This document shows positions 24,864-34,188 of a stretch of DNA of 64,000 nt, piece after piece. The notes below the pieces were generated by a model. That model saw only the letters and a program-made list of their open reading frames with translations, was not told the origin of the DNA and searched no databases. Positions within the stretch are counted from its first letter, which is position 1, and each line of letters begins with the position of its first letter. The stretch spans positions 372,001 through 436,000 of the forward strand of contig CP099650.1 of NCBI GenBank assembly GCA_024123915.1, in the 5' to 3' direction. The translations under genes were made by a program, and so were the position numbers. This DNA comes from Oxalobacteraceae bacterium OTU3CAMAD1 (lineage in GTDB: Bacteria > Pseudomonadota > Gammaproteobacteria > Burkholderiales > Burkholderiaceae_D).

Positions 24864-25267
24864 ACCGCTGCATCCCTACCACTCGTCCTCCGCTCACGCA
24901 TCCTCACCGCTCAGCCTGGAACACCCCGGCTGAACCGCTACCGCCCCCTCCTGGCAACGCCCACTCTCCTGGCAATGCCCACTCTACGGGCGAGCCACGC
25001 CTGCCCGGCGATTGAACCGTGGCACGGCAGCCCGGTCCGCATGCCCGACCTGCTGTCAGCCGCCACGGCGGACTTTCACTGTGGCTAATTTTCCTTGCAA
25101 TTTCCGGCGTTTACAAGAAATCCGCCCGTCGCCAATACCGTTGCTCAAGGTGGCAACCTAGGCTTCATGCTGGCCGCTTCTTCCGGAAATCCAAACTGGC
25201 CGGTCACTAAAAAAATTACGGATTTCATAAAAAAGTAATTAAACATTTCATTCAGGAGACAACCAGC
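24864..25267. promoter_or_regulatory. Non-coding upstream region of the GH74 lipoprotein gene
   Basis: About 400 bases hold no credible gene. The first part contains an abutting duplication of 18 bases (24948-24965 and 24966-24983, one mismatch). The last 70 bases are AT-rich and run into a clear AGGAG before the GH74 ATG, so the promoter is probably there; no single -35/-10 pair stands out. Confidence 0.4.
24948..24983 (+). repeat. 18-bp tandem duplication
   Basis: CTCCTGGCAACGCCCACT (24948-24965) is followed without gap by the same 18 bases with one C-to-T change (24966-24983). It lies in non-coding DNA before the GH74 gene. Confidence 0.85.
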
Positions 25268-27586
25268 ATGAAAGCACTTAGTAACAGAATCGCCTTACTT
25301 GCCATCGGCGCCGCGGCATTCGTGACAGCTTGCGGCGGCGACTCGGGCAGCAAACCTGGCACGAACACGCCGGCTGTCATGACCAGCGCCAGCACGCTGG
25401 TGGGCCAGGCGACCAGTTGGAACAGCGTCAAGTGGGGCGGCGGCGGCTATGTCAGCGGCCTGATCTATCATCCGACGGCGCCCAACCTTTTGTACGCCCG
25501 CACGGACATCGGCGGCGCTTACCGCTGGAACCAGGGCACGTCGCAATGGGTGCCCATCACCGATGGCCTGGGTTTCAGCGAAGCCGAGGCGGCATTCCAC
25601 TACGTCGAAAGCATCGGCCTCGATCCCACCAACGACCAGCGCGTCTATCTGGTCGCCGGCGCTGGCGGCAACGGCCGGCTGTATACCTCCACCAACCAGG
25701 GCGCCAGCTGGACGTGGATCACCCTGCCGTTCATCGTGGACGGCAACAATATCGGGCGGGCGACCGGCGAGCGCCTGAGGCTCGATCCCACCAATCCATC
25801 GACGATGTTCTACGGTTCCCGCATGGCCGGCCTGTGGAAGAGCTCGGACTCGGGCCAAACCTGGGCGCAGGTCACGGGTTTGTCTTCGTACACGTCGAGC
25901 ACCATGTCGGTCGGCGTCGAGCAGATTATCTTCGACAACGGGAACGTGGGCGGCGGCCAGACGACCTGGAATATGTGGGCCGCAGTCGCGCCCGACTACG
26001 CCAGCGCGGCCGGCCTGACCTCGACCTTCTACCGGTCCAGCAACGGCGGCTTTTCATGGACGCCGGTGACAGTGCCGGCGGCGGTCGCCGGGTATTACAT
26101 CCCGCACTACGCGCGCGCCGCCGATGGCATGTACTACGTGGTGTTCAACAAGACCTCGGGCCCGGGCGGCGACGGTCCCGGCTACCTCTACAAGTTTGAC
26201 GGTCTTGGCGGCAACTGGACCCTACTGAGCAGCAGCACCATGGGCGGCTACGGCGGCGTGTCCGTCCACGGTTCCGGGGCGACCACGCGCATCGCGCTGG
26301 CGGTGACCAATGTCTACGGCGATACGGCCGACAAGAAGATCGTCCAGTTGTCCGACAATGCCGGCGGCACCTGGCGCGAAATCGAGGCCGCGATGCCCCA
26401 TACGCCGGCGGGCGAAGCGTACTGGGGCTGGAATGACGACATCGAGATCGATCCGAACAACCGCGACCACATCTTGAAAGTCAGCGGCAGCGGCGCCTTC
26501 GAGACGCTGAACGCCTCGTCGGCGACACCGACCTGGACCATGAAGGTGGCCAACCTCGAGGAGACCGCGACCCTGGGCATCGCCACCCCGCCGGCCGGCG
26601 CGACGTACAAGTTCGTCAACAGCTCGGGCGACATCGGCACCTGGGTCCAGACCGACCTCGCGGCCAAGCCGACCAAAGGCCCGGCCACCTCCTGGTCCGT
26701 TGGCAATTCGGCCGACATGAGCTGGTCCGATCCGCAATACATTGCCGGTGTCGGCACCTTGAACCAGCAAAAGACCGGCTTCGGATTCTGGTCTGGCGAC
26801 GGCGGCAACACGTGGGCGAACTTCGCCACCCTGCCTGCCGGCGGCGCCACCCCGTATGGCGAAGTGGCCAGCATCGCCGTCACCGCGCGCAACAAGGCGA
26901 TCTGGGCGCCGACCAATACGGTGCCGTCCTATACCACCAACAACGGCGCGAGCTGGACGGCGACCAATCTCCCCGCGCTGACAGTGCAGAGCTGGCAGCG
27001 CGCCTACCGGCTCGCGGCGGACCGCAAGAACCCGAACAAGGTCTATGCCTACGATTCGGGCGGCGTATTCTGGTCGGGAGAGCCAGGCAAGGTCTATGTC
27101 TCGACCAATGGCGGCCAAACCTTCACGCTGAGCCAGGGCTCGGTGTCGGCGGGGCTGCGCGCCAATCCGTGGAAAGCCACCTCGCTGGCCGTCAATCCGA
27201 ACGTCGAGGGCGACGTCTGGCTGGCCGACGGCAACACCGTGTACCACTCGGTCGACTCGGGCGCCACTTGGACCAAGCTCAACAACTTTGCCTCGATCTG
27301 GGGCGGCAGGAATCCCGCCACGGAGTATCCCGACGTGCAGGGTGCCAGCCACATTGCCCTGGGCAAGGCGGCCCCCGGCGCGCCGTACTCCGCCACGGTC
27401 TACGTGTCGGGTGTGATCAATGGCCAGTGGGGCGTGTGGGCTTCGGACAACGCGGGCAGCACCTGGACCCGCTTTAACGACGATGCACATCAGTTCGGCG
27501 GCATCCGCGCGATGGCGGCCGACTGGAACACCCACGGCCGGATCTACGTCAACGGCACCGGCCGCGGCTTGCAGTATTCCAACTGA
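25268..27586 (+). CDS. GH74 xyloglucanase-type lipoprotein
   Basis: This 772-aa protein has a lipoprotein signal (lipobox VTAC, Cys 22), a Gly/Ser/Pro linker, then a two-lobe seven-bladed beta-propeller of GH74 with many BNR-like turns (SxDxGxTW). The first lobe opens with the family phrase GGGGYVSG...YARTDIGGAYRW, whose D80 is the likely catalytic base; D455 in SSGDIGTW is the likely acid. GH74 enzymes cut the glucan backbone of xyloglucan. As a lipoprotein it is probably cell-attached. AGGAG lies eight bases before the ATG. It follows the membrane AraC regulator and is followed by a XylR-like regulator. Confidence 0.88.
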   Translation: MKALSNRIALLAIGAAAFVTACGGDSGSKPGTNTPAVMTSASTLVGQATSWNSVKWGGGGYVSGLIYHPTAPNLLYARTDIGGAYRWNQGTSQWVPITDGLGFSEAEAAFHYVESIGLDPTNDQRVYLVAGAGGNGRLYTSTNQGASWTWITLPFIVDGNNIGRATGERLRLDPTNPSTMFYGSRMAGLWKSSDSGQTWAQVTGLSSYTSSTMSVGVEQIIFDNGNVGGGQTTWNMWAAVAPDYASAAGLTSTFYRSSNGGFSWTPVTVPAAVAGYYIPHYARAADGMYYVVFNKTSGPGGDGPGYLYKFDGLGGNWTLLSSSTMGGYGGVSVHGSGATTRIALAVTNVYGDTADKKIVQLSDNAGGTWREIEAAMPHTPAGEAYWGWNDDIEIDPNNRDHILKVSGSGAFETLNASSATPTWTMKVANLEETATLGIATPPAGATYKFVNSSGDIGTWVQTDLAAKPTKGPATSWSVGNSADMSWSDPQYIAGVGTLNQQKTGFGFWSGDGGNTWANFATLPAGGATPYGEVASIAVTARNKAIWAPTNTVPSYTTNNGASWTATNLPALTVQSWQRAYRLAADRKNPNKVYAYDSGGVFWSGEPGKVYVSTNGGQTFTLSQGSVSAGLRANPWKATSLAVNPNVEGDVWLADGNTVYHSVDSGATWTKLNNFASIWGGRNPATEYPDVQGASHIALGKAAPGAPYSATVYVSGVINGQWGVWASDNAGSTWTRFNDDAHQFGGIRAMAADWNTHGRIYVNGTGRGLQYSN

Positions 27587-27611
27587 CCAACCCGCGTCAA
27601 TGTCAGCCCAT

Positions 27612-27645
27612 GACCGCCGCGGCACCGCAAGGATGCGCGGCGGTC
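27612..27645 (+). terminator. Stem-loop after the GH74 lipoprotein gene
   Basis: GACCGCCGCG (27612-27621) pairs perfectly with CGCGGCGGTC (27636-27645) around a 14-base loop, 25 bases after the stop. There is only a short T run after it, so it may be a weak terminator or an mRNA-protecting hairpin. Confidence 0.45.
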
Positions 27646-27695
27646 CTTTGCAAACCAGGACCGGGCTGGAACCGACTGAGCGAGCACTCAAGTAA

Positions 27696-28925
27696 ATGAA
27701 GACCACGAAGGTACGCCGGATCGCGTTGTTATTTAACGCAAACAATATATTCGATTACGAAGTCATGGCAGGCATCGCCGTCTATCTTGGAAGAACGCGC
27801 ACTGCCGTGGATCTCTTCCTGGAGGAAGATTTCCGACTGCGGCTGTCAGGTATCGAGCGATGGCAGGGCGACGGCATCATCGCCAATTTGGACGATCCGG
27901 CCGTGGCGGAAGCTTTGTCGCGCTGCGGCGTACCGGTGGTGGTGGCGGTCGGCGGTTCCTATGCCGACCCTGCCAATTACCCGGCCGGGATGCCCTACGT
28001 GGCGACCGACAATTTCAAGCTGATCGAACTGGCACACAAGCATCTGGTCGATGTTGGCCTGCAGCGTTTCGCCATGTTCAGCGTTCCCGCCACAGCGGAA
28101 AACCGCTGGGCGCAGGAACGCGAAAACGCCTTCCGCAGCCTGACGCGGGAAGGGCAGCCGGAACCGGAAATTTTCCGTGGTTGCGAAACCAGCGCCGATT
28201 CGTGGGACGAGGCGGTCCAGGGCCAGATCGACTGGTTGCGCAGCTTGCCTAAACCGGTCGGCATCGTCGTCGTGACGGATGCGCGCGCGCGCCAGTTACT
28301 GCAGGCCTGTCTCATCGCCGGCATCGAAGTGCCGGCACAGGTGGCGATTATCGGCATCGACAACGATCCGCTGGTGCGCAGGCTTAGCCGCATACCGCTC
28401 AGTTCCGTGATTCAGGGCACGCAGGAGATGGGTCGCGCGGCAGCCCATCTGCTGGTGCAGTTGCTGAACGGGGTACCGCTGCCGGACACGCGGATCGTGG
28501 TGCCGCCAGCCGGCATCAACGTGCTCGCGTCCAGCCAGTACGAACTGGTCAGGCATCCGCACGTGATGCGGGCGCGCCACTTCATCCGCCTGTATGCCTG
28601 CCGGGGCATCAAGACCGAGCAGGTGGCCGATCATGTGGGGGTGTCGCGCTCCTGGCTCGAAGCCTACTTCCGCCAGGAGCTGGGATGCAGCGTGCACGAC
28701 ATGATCCTGAGCGTCAAACTCAATGCCGCCAAGGCGGGCCTGGAAAGCAGCGATTGCCGCATCGAGGACGTGGCCTTGTTCAGCGGCTTCACATCCGTCG
28801 AATACTTGCACGTCGTGTTCAAGCGCGAACTTGGCTGCACGCCGCGCGCCTACCGCCAGCGCGTGCTCAGCGAGCGCGGACAAATCGCCGGAGCCCTTGA
28901 CCCGGGCCCCGGCGCGACGACATAG
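27696..28925 (+). CDS. XylR-like regulator: periplasmic-binding-protein fold plus AraC DNA-binding domain
   Basis: This 409-aa cytoplasmic regulator has a LacI-type sugar-binding fold (about 6-285; the N-terminus RIALLFNANNIFDYEV and the late phrase VAIIGIDNDPLVRRL are typical) fused to an AraC HTH domain (about 300-395; DVALFSGFTSVEYLHVVFKRE-type second helix, given here as DVALFSGF and EYLHVVFKRE). This is the layout of E. coli XylR, which activates xylose genes. Xylose is released from xyloglucan, and GH74 genes flank it on both sides. Control of these genes by a xylose-like sugar is inferred from that context. Confidence 0.85.
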   Translation: MKTTKVRRIALLFNANNIFDYEVMAGIAVYLGRTRTAVDLFLEEDFRLRLSGIERWQGDGIIANLDDPAVAEALSRCGVPVVVAVGGSYADPANYPAGMPYVATDNFKLIELAHKHLVDVGLQRFAMFSVPATAENRWAQERENAFRSLTREGQPEPEIFRGCETSADSWDEAVQGQIDWLRSLPKPVGIVVVTDARARQLLQACLIAGIEVPAQVAIIGIDNDPLVRRLSRIPLSSVIQGTQEMGRAAAHLLVQLLNGVPLPDTRIVVPPAGINVLASSQYELVRHPHVMRARHFIRLYACRGIKTEQVADHVGVSRSWLEAYFRQELGCSVHDMILSVKLNAAKAGLESSDCRIEDVALFSGFTSVEYLHVVFKRELGCTPRAYRQRVLSERGQIAGALDPGPGATT

Positions 28926-28972
28926 ACGCGGCGCCGGAGGCGGCCTTCGCGCCCCGCGCTTTTGCAATGCGC

Positions 28973-31483
28973 CTACTTGCAGATGTCGCCGGTGACAGCC
29001 GGTACCGGGCCGGGATTGTCCTGCCCCCCATTGTTGAAGACAAAGCCGAACGAGGCCATTTGGTTAGGATAGATGTCGCGGTTCCAGGCTTCGCTGTTGG
29101 TTGCCGTGTAGGTTGGCGCGGTGCCGCTGACCGCCGCGTTCCAGCCACCTTCCACGGCCGAATTGTCGGCATAGGTCCACTTCACTGTCCAGCCGTTGAT
29201 GACCGACGTGCCCTGGTTGGTAATGCGGATCTCGGCGATGCCGCCGCCGCCCCACGTGCTGGTCACGACGTACTTGCATTCGGCCTGTTTTGGCGGCGGC
29301 ACATACGCCTGCGGCGTCACCTGGACGTTGCCGGACGGGTCGATCTTGCCGTAGACAATGCCGCGTCCGTTAGCGGCCATGTACACCGTGCCGTAGGTGT
29401 TCATGTCCCCGGTCACAAAGCGGCCGCCGATCATGCCGGAATATTGATGGGCATCGTCGTTGATACGGTCCCAGCTCACGCCCTGGTCGATCGAGCGCAT
29501 CAGGCCGCGTTTGGTGTTCACCGAGCCCCACATGTACAGGGTCGGATAGCCGGCATCAGGCGCTGCCTTGCCCAGGCCCAGCCCGCTGCAGGAACTGATC
29601 GAACCCGCTTTGGTGAAGGTGGCGCCGGAATCGGTCGAGTGCATAACGCCATTCGATTCAAGGCACATCCACAGGTCGCCCTCGCGTCCCGGCGTGGCGC
29701 GCACGAAGTCCGAGCCGCCGCCGGGCAGTTGGGCCATGGGGCTGAACGACACGCCGCCATCGTTGCTCGCATGCAGCGTGCCCGTGCCACGATCGTAGGC
29801 ATAGAACTTGGCCGGGTTGACTGCGTCGGCCACCGGGCGCGCATTATTCAAGTCCAATCCGGCGACAGCGGTCCAATTGGCGCCGAAATCGGTCGAGCGG
29901 TAGGTGGTGGTCGAATTTTCCGGGCTGTGCAGCAGCACGAAGCCATCGGCCGACAGCGCCAGGTTGCCTCGCGTAGCCATCTTGCTCGGTGCTTTTTCCC
30001 AGCTCGCGCCCTGGGTGGTCGAAGTGTAGAGCTCGTTGCCAACCCGCGCCATCACGTGCGTGGCCTGGGCGGCCACGGCAAGGCCGGTGGTGGAACCCAT
30101 CGACGGGGTATGGCGCTGGACGTACTGGGACGGGTCGGTATGAATGAAGCCGTCGTAATCGCCGATGATCGACACCAGCGGCCCGCCCGGAATGCTCTCG
30201 GCCTGGTAGGCGCCGCTCTCTTCGATACCCTTGACGTCGAACTTCCAGACGCTCTTGGGCGCGTCGATGTCGGTGGTCTTGTACAGGCCATTGCCCGACA
30301 CCACCCAGGCAGTCTTCGGATCGAAGGGATCGAACTCGATCGAACCGGCCCAGTGGATCGAGGCGCTGTTGGCGTAGGGGACGCCGTTCGTATCGATCGC
30401 CATGCCCCGGTCCATCAGATCGGTCCAGGTGCGGCCGGCGTCGATGGAGGTGAGGATGCGGTCGCCCCACATCGGGGCCGGCTGCGACGTCTGGAACGCC
30501 CAGATACTGAAGGTCGCGGCGACCAGGCGCTTGGGATTGCTCGGGTCGACACTGATGCCGCTGAACGGCGAGGTCAGGCCGGCCGGCGTGATGTTGGTCC
30601 ACGCGCCGCCGATGGTGTTGTATTCCCAGATCGCGCCGGTGTTCAGCGGCTCGCTTTCCGACTGTCCGTGCGGCCCGGCGCCGTTGGCGTAGGTCAGGTA
30701 CAGGCGGCCCTTGGGGGTGATCGCCGCGCGCTGCGGCATCAGGCCCGCCGGCGCGCCCGCCACCGGGGCGAAGGTGGCGCCGCCGTCCTTGCTGAGATAC
30801 AGGTTCGGTCCGACCGAGCCGTAACGCGAGACGCCGACGTAGATGCGCTTGGCGGTTCCGTCCTTGACGCTGGTTGGATCGAGCAGCACGAAGCTGATGC
30901 CGTTGCCGTTCGCCGTCTCGGTGATGTTCAGGCCGTTCACCCGGTTCCAGGTCGCGCCCGAATCGACGCTTTTGAACAGCCCATGCTTGCGCGTGCCGAC
31001 GAACAGGACATTGCCCGAACCCGGATCGACCTGCAGCTTCTCGCCATTGGCGCGGCCCATGCCGTTGCCGTGCGATGTGAACTGGGCCGTGACGTCGGTG
31101 ACGGTGAAGGTTTTGCCGTAGTCGGTCGAGCGCATGATCGCGCTCTTGCCGTTGCTGAAGTATTCGGTGCCGGCCAGCATGTAGACATTGGCCGCGTTGC
31201 GCGGGTCGATCGCCAACGACTCAACGCCCATCAGGCCCTGCTGATCGTCGGATAGCCAGTCATTCATGCCCACCCAGCGCTCGTTGCGGGCATCGTAGCG
31301 GTAGGCGCCACCGACGTCGGTGCGCACAAATACCACCCCTCGCTCGCTCTTGCTGGCAACCACGCCGGAAACGAAGCCGGCGCCGCCCATTGCAACGGTG
31401 TCCCAGCGATACGTTTCGGCTCCGGCCCCTTGGGCCACCAGCCAACCTGCCGCCAGTGCCAATATAGTTTTCTTTACATGCAT
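28973..31483 (-). CDS. Secreted GH74 xyloglucanase with C-terminal CBM2
   Basis: This 836-aa protein has a signal peptide (about 1-22), a GH74 two-lobe propeller (about 25-715; D56 in VRTDVGGAYR and D442 in IIGDYDGF are the likely catalytic pair), a Pro/Gln linker and a CBM2 cellulose-binding module (about 736-835) with the usual flanking Cys residues and WTVKWTY, WNAAVSG and WNRDIYP aromatic motifs. It should be exported and cut xyloglucan on plant cell walls. The start at 31483 is chosen for the signal peptide and a GGGGGAGA site; the frame also extends to 31606. It converges on the XylR-like gene. Confidence 0.92.
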   Translation of the reverse strand: MHVKKTILALAAGWLVAQGAGAETYRWDTVAMGGAGFVSGVVASKSERGVVFVRTDVGGAYRYDARNERWVGMNDWLSDDQQGLMGVESLAIDPRNAANVYMLAGTEYFSNGKSAIMRSTDYGKTFTVTDVTAQFTSHGNGMGRANGEKLQVDPGSGNVLFVGTRKHGLFKSVDSGATWNRVNGLNITETANGNGISFVLLDPTSVKDGTAKRIYVGVSRYGSVGPNLYLSKDGGATFAPVAGAPAGLMPQRAAITPKGRLYLTYANGAGPHGQSESEPLNTGAIWEYNTIGGAWTNITPAGLTSPFSGISVDPSNPKRLVAATFSIWAFQTSQPAPMWGDRILTSIDAGRTWTDLMDRGMAIDTNGVPYANSASIHWAGSIEFDPFDPKTAWVVSGNGLYKTTDIDAPKSVWKFDVKGIEESGAYQAESIPGGPLVSIIGDYDGFIHTDPSQYVQRHTPSMGSTTGLAVAAQATHVMARVGNELYTSTTQGASWEKAPSKMATRGNLALSADGFVLLHSPENSTTTYRSTDFGANWTAVAGLDLNNARPVADAVNPAKFYAYDRGTGTLHASNDGGVSFSPMAQLPGGGSDFVRATPGREGDLWMCLESNGVMHSTDSGATFTKAGSISSCSGLGLGKAAPDAGYPTLYMWGSVNTKRGLMRSIDQGVSWDRINDDAHQYSGMIGGRFVTGDMNTYGTVYMAANGRGIVYGKIDPSGNVQVTPQAYVPPPKQAECKYVVTSTWGGGGIAEIRITNQGTSVINGWTVKWTYADNSAVEGGWNAAVSGTAPTYTATNSEAWNRDIYPNQMASFGFVFNNGGQDNPGPVPAVTGDICK

Positions 31484-31686
31484 ACCCGTCTCCCCCGGTT
31501 TTTGAATTGTTGCGGTGATAACGACGTCATCCAATTCGCCCCGCGAAACGACCCCTCTCTGTGTTGAAATCGTCTTCTTTGGCAATCCGATTATGTATCC
31601 ATGCAAGGCTATTGAACATTGTGAAACTCACCAATTCTCAAACTCAAATTCAGTAAGAGATGCGGCAACTGCGGCGGCAACTGCGT

Positions 31687-32589
31687 TCACTCCGGCGTAG
31701 TGTTGCTGAACAGCTCTGTGGTCCAGTCGGTAAACGCGCGCATCGCCGGCGAGAGAAAGCGATGATGGGGGTAGAGCAGTGATACCGGCACCGGCGCCGG
31801 CCGTTTGTCGGCCAGCACCTCGACCAATTCTCCGGTCCGCAAATGGTCGGTCACCAGGATCTCGGCCAGCTGCATCAAGCCGTGGCCGTCGAGGCACAGT
31901 TTGATGTACAGCTCGGTCTCGTTGACCGCCACCGTGCCGGGGACCGGAACAGCGATGCTGACGCCCTCTTCGACGAAACGCAGATCGCTCCCGCGCCGCG
32001 TCGTGCTGGAAAAGTAATGGACCGCTCGATGTCGTTGCAGATCCTCCAGCACCTCCGGAACGCCTTGTTCGGCCAGGTAGGACGGCGCCGCGCAGGTGAT
32101 CCAGCACAGCTCGCCCAGGCGGCGCGCGACCAGGGTCGAGTCGTCGAGGCTGCCGGTGCGGATGACGCAATCGACGTTCTCCTGGATCAGGTCCACCTGG
32201 CGGTCATTTACGCCGATCATCAGGTAGATATCCGGGTACCGCTGCTGGAATTGCCACAACTGCGGCAGGATCACGGCATGCGCGATGCCGCCAGGCATGT
32301 CCACACGCAGGCGTCCTTGCGGGCGCTCGACGGAACCTTGCAGGCTCGATTCGGTGTCGTCGATCAGGTCGAGTATTTCGCGGCAACGGTGGAAGTAGCG
32401 CTCGCCTTCCGGCGTCAGGCTGAGGTTTCTGGTGGAGCGATTTAGCAGGCGCGTCTGCAAATGTTTTTCCAGCCGCTTGATGATGCCAGTGACCGACGAT
32501 GCGGGCATGCCCAGGGTCTCCGCCGCGCGAACAAAACTCCTGCTCTCGACCACGCGTAGGAATACCTGCATTGCTTGTACGCGATCCAT
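31687..32589 (-). CDS. LysR-family transcriptional regulator
   Basis: This 300-aa protein has an N-terminal winged helix-turn-helix (SFVRAAETLGMPASSVTGIIKR, shown as AAETLGMPASSVTG core) and a LysR substrate-binding domain (about 88-295) of the CrgA/AaeR-like group. It is divergent from the amidohydrolase gene, 148 bases apart, which fits a LysR regulator controlling its neighbour and itself. The ATG at 32589 matches the family start (MDRVQAMQVF); an upstream GTG at 32622 adds eleven residues. Confidence 0.88.
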   Translation of the reverse strand: MDRVQAMQVFLRVVESRSFVRAAETLGMPASSVTGIIKRLEKHLQTRLLNRSTRNLSLTPEGERYFHRCREILDLIDDTESSLQGSVERPQGRLRVDMPGGIAHAVILPQLWQFQQRYPDIYLMIGVNDRQVDLIQENVDCVIRTGSLDDSTLVARRLGELCWITCAAPSYLAEQGVPEVLEDLQRHRAVHYFSSTTRRGSDLRFVEEGVSIAVPVPGTVAVNETELYIKLCLDGHGLMQLAEILVTDHLRTGELVEVLADKRPAPVPVSLLYPHHRFLSPAMRAFTDWTTELFSNTTPE

Positions 32590-32737
32590 GTCTTGTCCGT
32601 TTGGCGGTAAAGGAAACGGCACTATAACCCAGCATTGTTCGACTTTTCTGCATGGTGAAAACGCCCGGCGCTACTTTTTCCACGTGGCCGCCCTCGCTAG
32701 ACTGCTTGCACACCATTACGTACAGTAGGAATCAACA

Positions 32738-34126
32738 ATGTCCGATCAAGACCGTCAACTGCTCGCGCCGCTGGCGCCGGCCCCACATCAGATCCTCATT
32801 CGAGGCGCTACGATCATCAGCATGGATGGCGATGTCGGCAATTTGCCCAAGGGCGACATCCTGATTGCCGATGGCGCAATTGCCGCCATCGGCTTACATC
32901 TGGAGGCCGACGGCGCCGAAGTGATTGATGCGGCCAATATGATCGCCATTCCGGGCATGGTCGATACCCATCGTCACTCCTGGGAAGGACAGCTGCGCCG
33001 CATCAACCCCAATGCGGCAACGCTCGAGGACTATTGCAACGCCACGCATTTCTCGTTCGCCAAATACTACCGGCCGCGCGACATCTACGTGGGCAACCTG
33101 CTCACCGCGTTGGGCTGCATCGATGCCGGCATCACGACGGTGATCGACAACTCCCACAACAGCCGCACGGCGGCGCACTCCGACGCGGCGGTCGAGGCAC
33201 TGCTCGATGCCGGCATCCGCGCGGTGCACGCGTCCGGGCCGCCGGTAGCGGGCGTTTGGGATGAGGCGCATTGGCCGGGCAATCTCGCACGCCTGCAGGC
33301 CAAGTATTTCACCGATCCCAACAGCCTGGTGACGCTGGCCATGATGGCGCAGCTTCAACCCGACCAGTGGGCCGTCGCACGGGGACTGGGTATTCCCATC
33401 GTGACCGAGTTTTTTGGCGGTGTCATGGCAACCGAGCTCGAACGCCTGCACCAGCAGGGGCTGCTCGGCAGCGACAACATCTTCAACCACTGCACCTGCC
33501 TGCCGGATTCCGGCTGGCAAATTTTGCACGAGGCGGGTGTGCGCGTCAATGTATGCCCGCGATCGGATGCCCACTACGGTATCGAGAATGGCATGTACGC
33601 CTGGCAGGCGGCGCTCCACCACGGCATACGCCCCGGCCTGAGTGTCGACAACGAGACCTCGTATAGCGGCGACATGTTCATGGAAATGCGCGTGGGTTTC
33701 TACCTGCAACGGGTCATGGCGCATAGCCAGCGTGTTCATGGTCATCACCATGCGCCGGCGCCGACCAATGCGTTCCGGTTGCTGGAGGCCGCCACAATCG
33801 ACGGCGCCGCCTGCGCGGGACTGGAACAGCGCATCGGCAGCCTGACGCCGGGCAAGCAGGCCGACGTGGTACTGATCCGAACCGGCGACCTCAACATCTA
33901 CCCGCTCAACAACGCCATCGGCACCGTGGTGCACGCGGCCGAGCGCAGCAATATCGATACCGTCATCATCGGCGGACGCGTGCGCAAACGCGGTGGCGTC
34001 GTGCTGGGCGTGGATCAGGCGACACTGCGCGCCGCGATCGACGAATCCTGCGCCCATCTGTTCAACGCCGCCGGGTACCAGCCCGATCTGTTTGCCGAAT
34101 CGTTCGCGCCGATTCACCTTGCGTAA
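32738..34126 (+). CDS. Amidohydrolase-family protein (TRZ/ATZ/cytosine-deaminase-like)
   Basis: This 462-aa enzyme has the beta-sandwich plus TIM-barrel layout of metal-dependent deaminases and chlorohydrolases. Visible metal ligands are H78 and H80 (DTHRHSWEG), H251 (NHCTCL) and D304 (SVDNETS). At the barrel strand where most relatives have a His, the sequence reads IPIVTEFFGG (about 219-228), without one. It should hydrolyse a ring C-N or side-group bond in a nitrogen heterocycle; the substrate is unknown. It is divergent from a LysR gene and convergent with an amidase gene, a combination seen in degradation loci. AGGA lies eight bases before the ATG. Confidence 0.82.
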   Translation: MSDQDRQLLAPLAPAPHQILIRGATIISMDGDVGNLPKGDILIADGAIAAIGLHLEADGAEVIDAANMIAIPGMVDTHRHSWEGQLRRINPNAATLEDYCNATHFSFAKYYRPRDIYVGNLLTALGCIDAGITTVIDNSHNSRTAAHSDAAVEALLDAGIRAVHASGPPVAGVWDEAHWPGNLARLQAKYFTDPNSLVTLAMMAQLQPDQWAVARGLGIPIVTEFFGGVMATELERLHQQGLLGSDNIFNHCTCLPDSGWQILHEAGVRVNVCPRSDAHYGIENGMYAWQAALHHGIRPGLSVDNETSYSGDMFMEMRVGFYLQRVMAHSQRVHGHHHAPAPTNAFRLLEAATIDGAACAGLEQRIGSLTPGKQADVVLIRTGDLNIYPLNNAIGTVVHAAERSNIDTVIIGGRVRKRGGVVLGVDQATLRAAIDESCAHLFNAAGYQPDLFAESFAPIHLA

Positions 34127-34188
34127 GCTCCCCTCGGCGTTGCACCATCTACTTTTTTGGCATGATTCCGACGGTGCTGCGCTTCACC

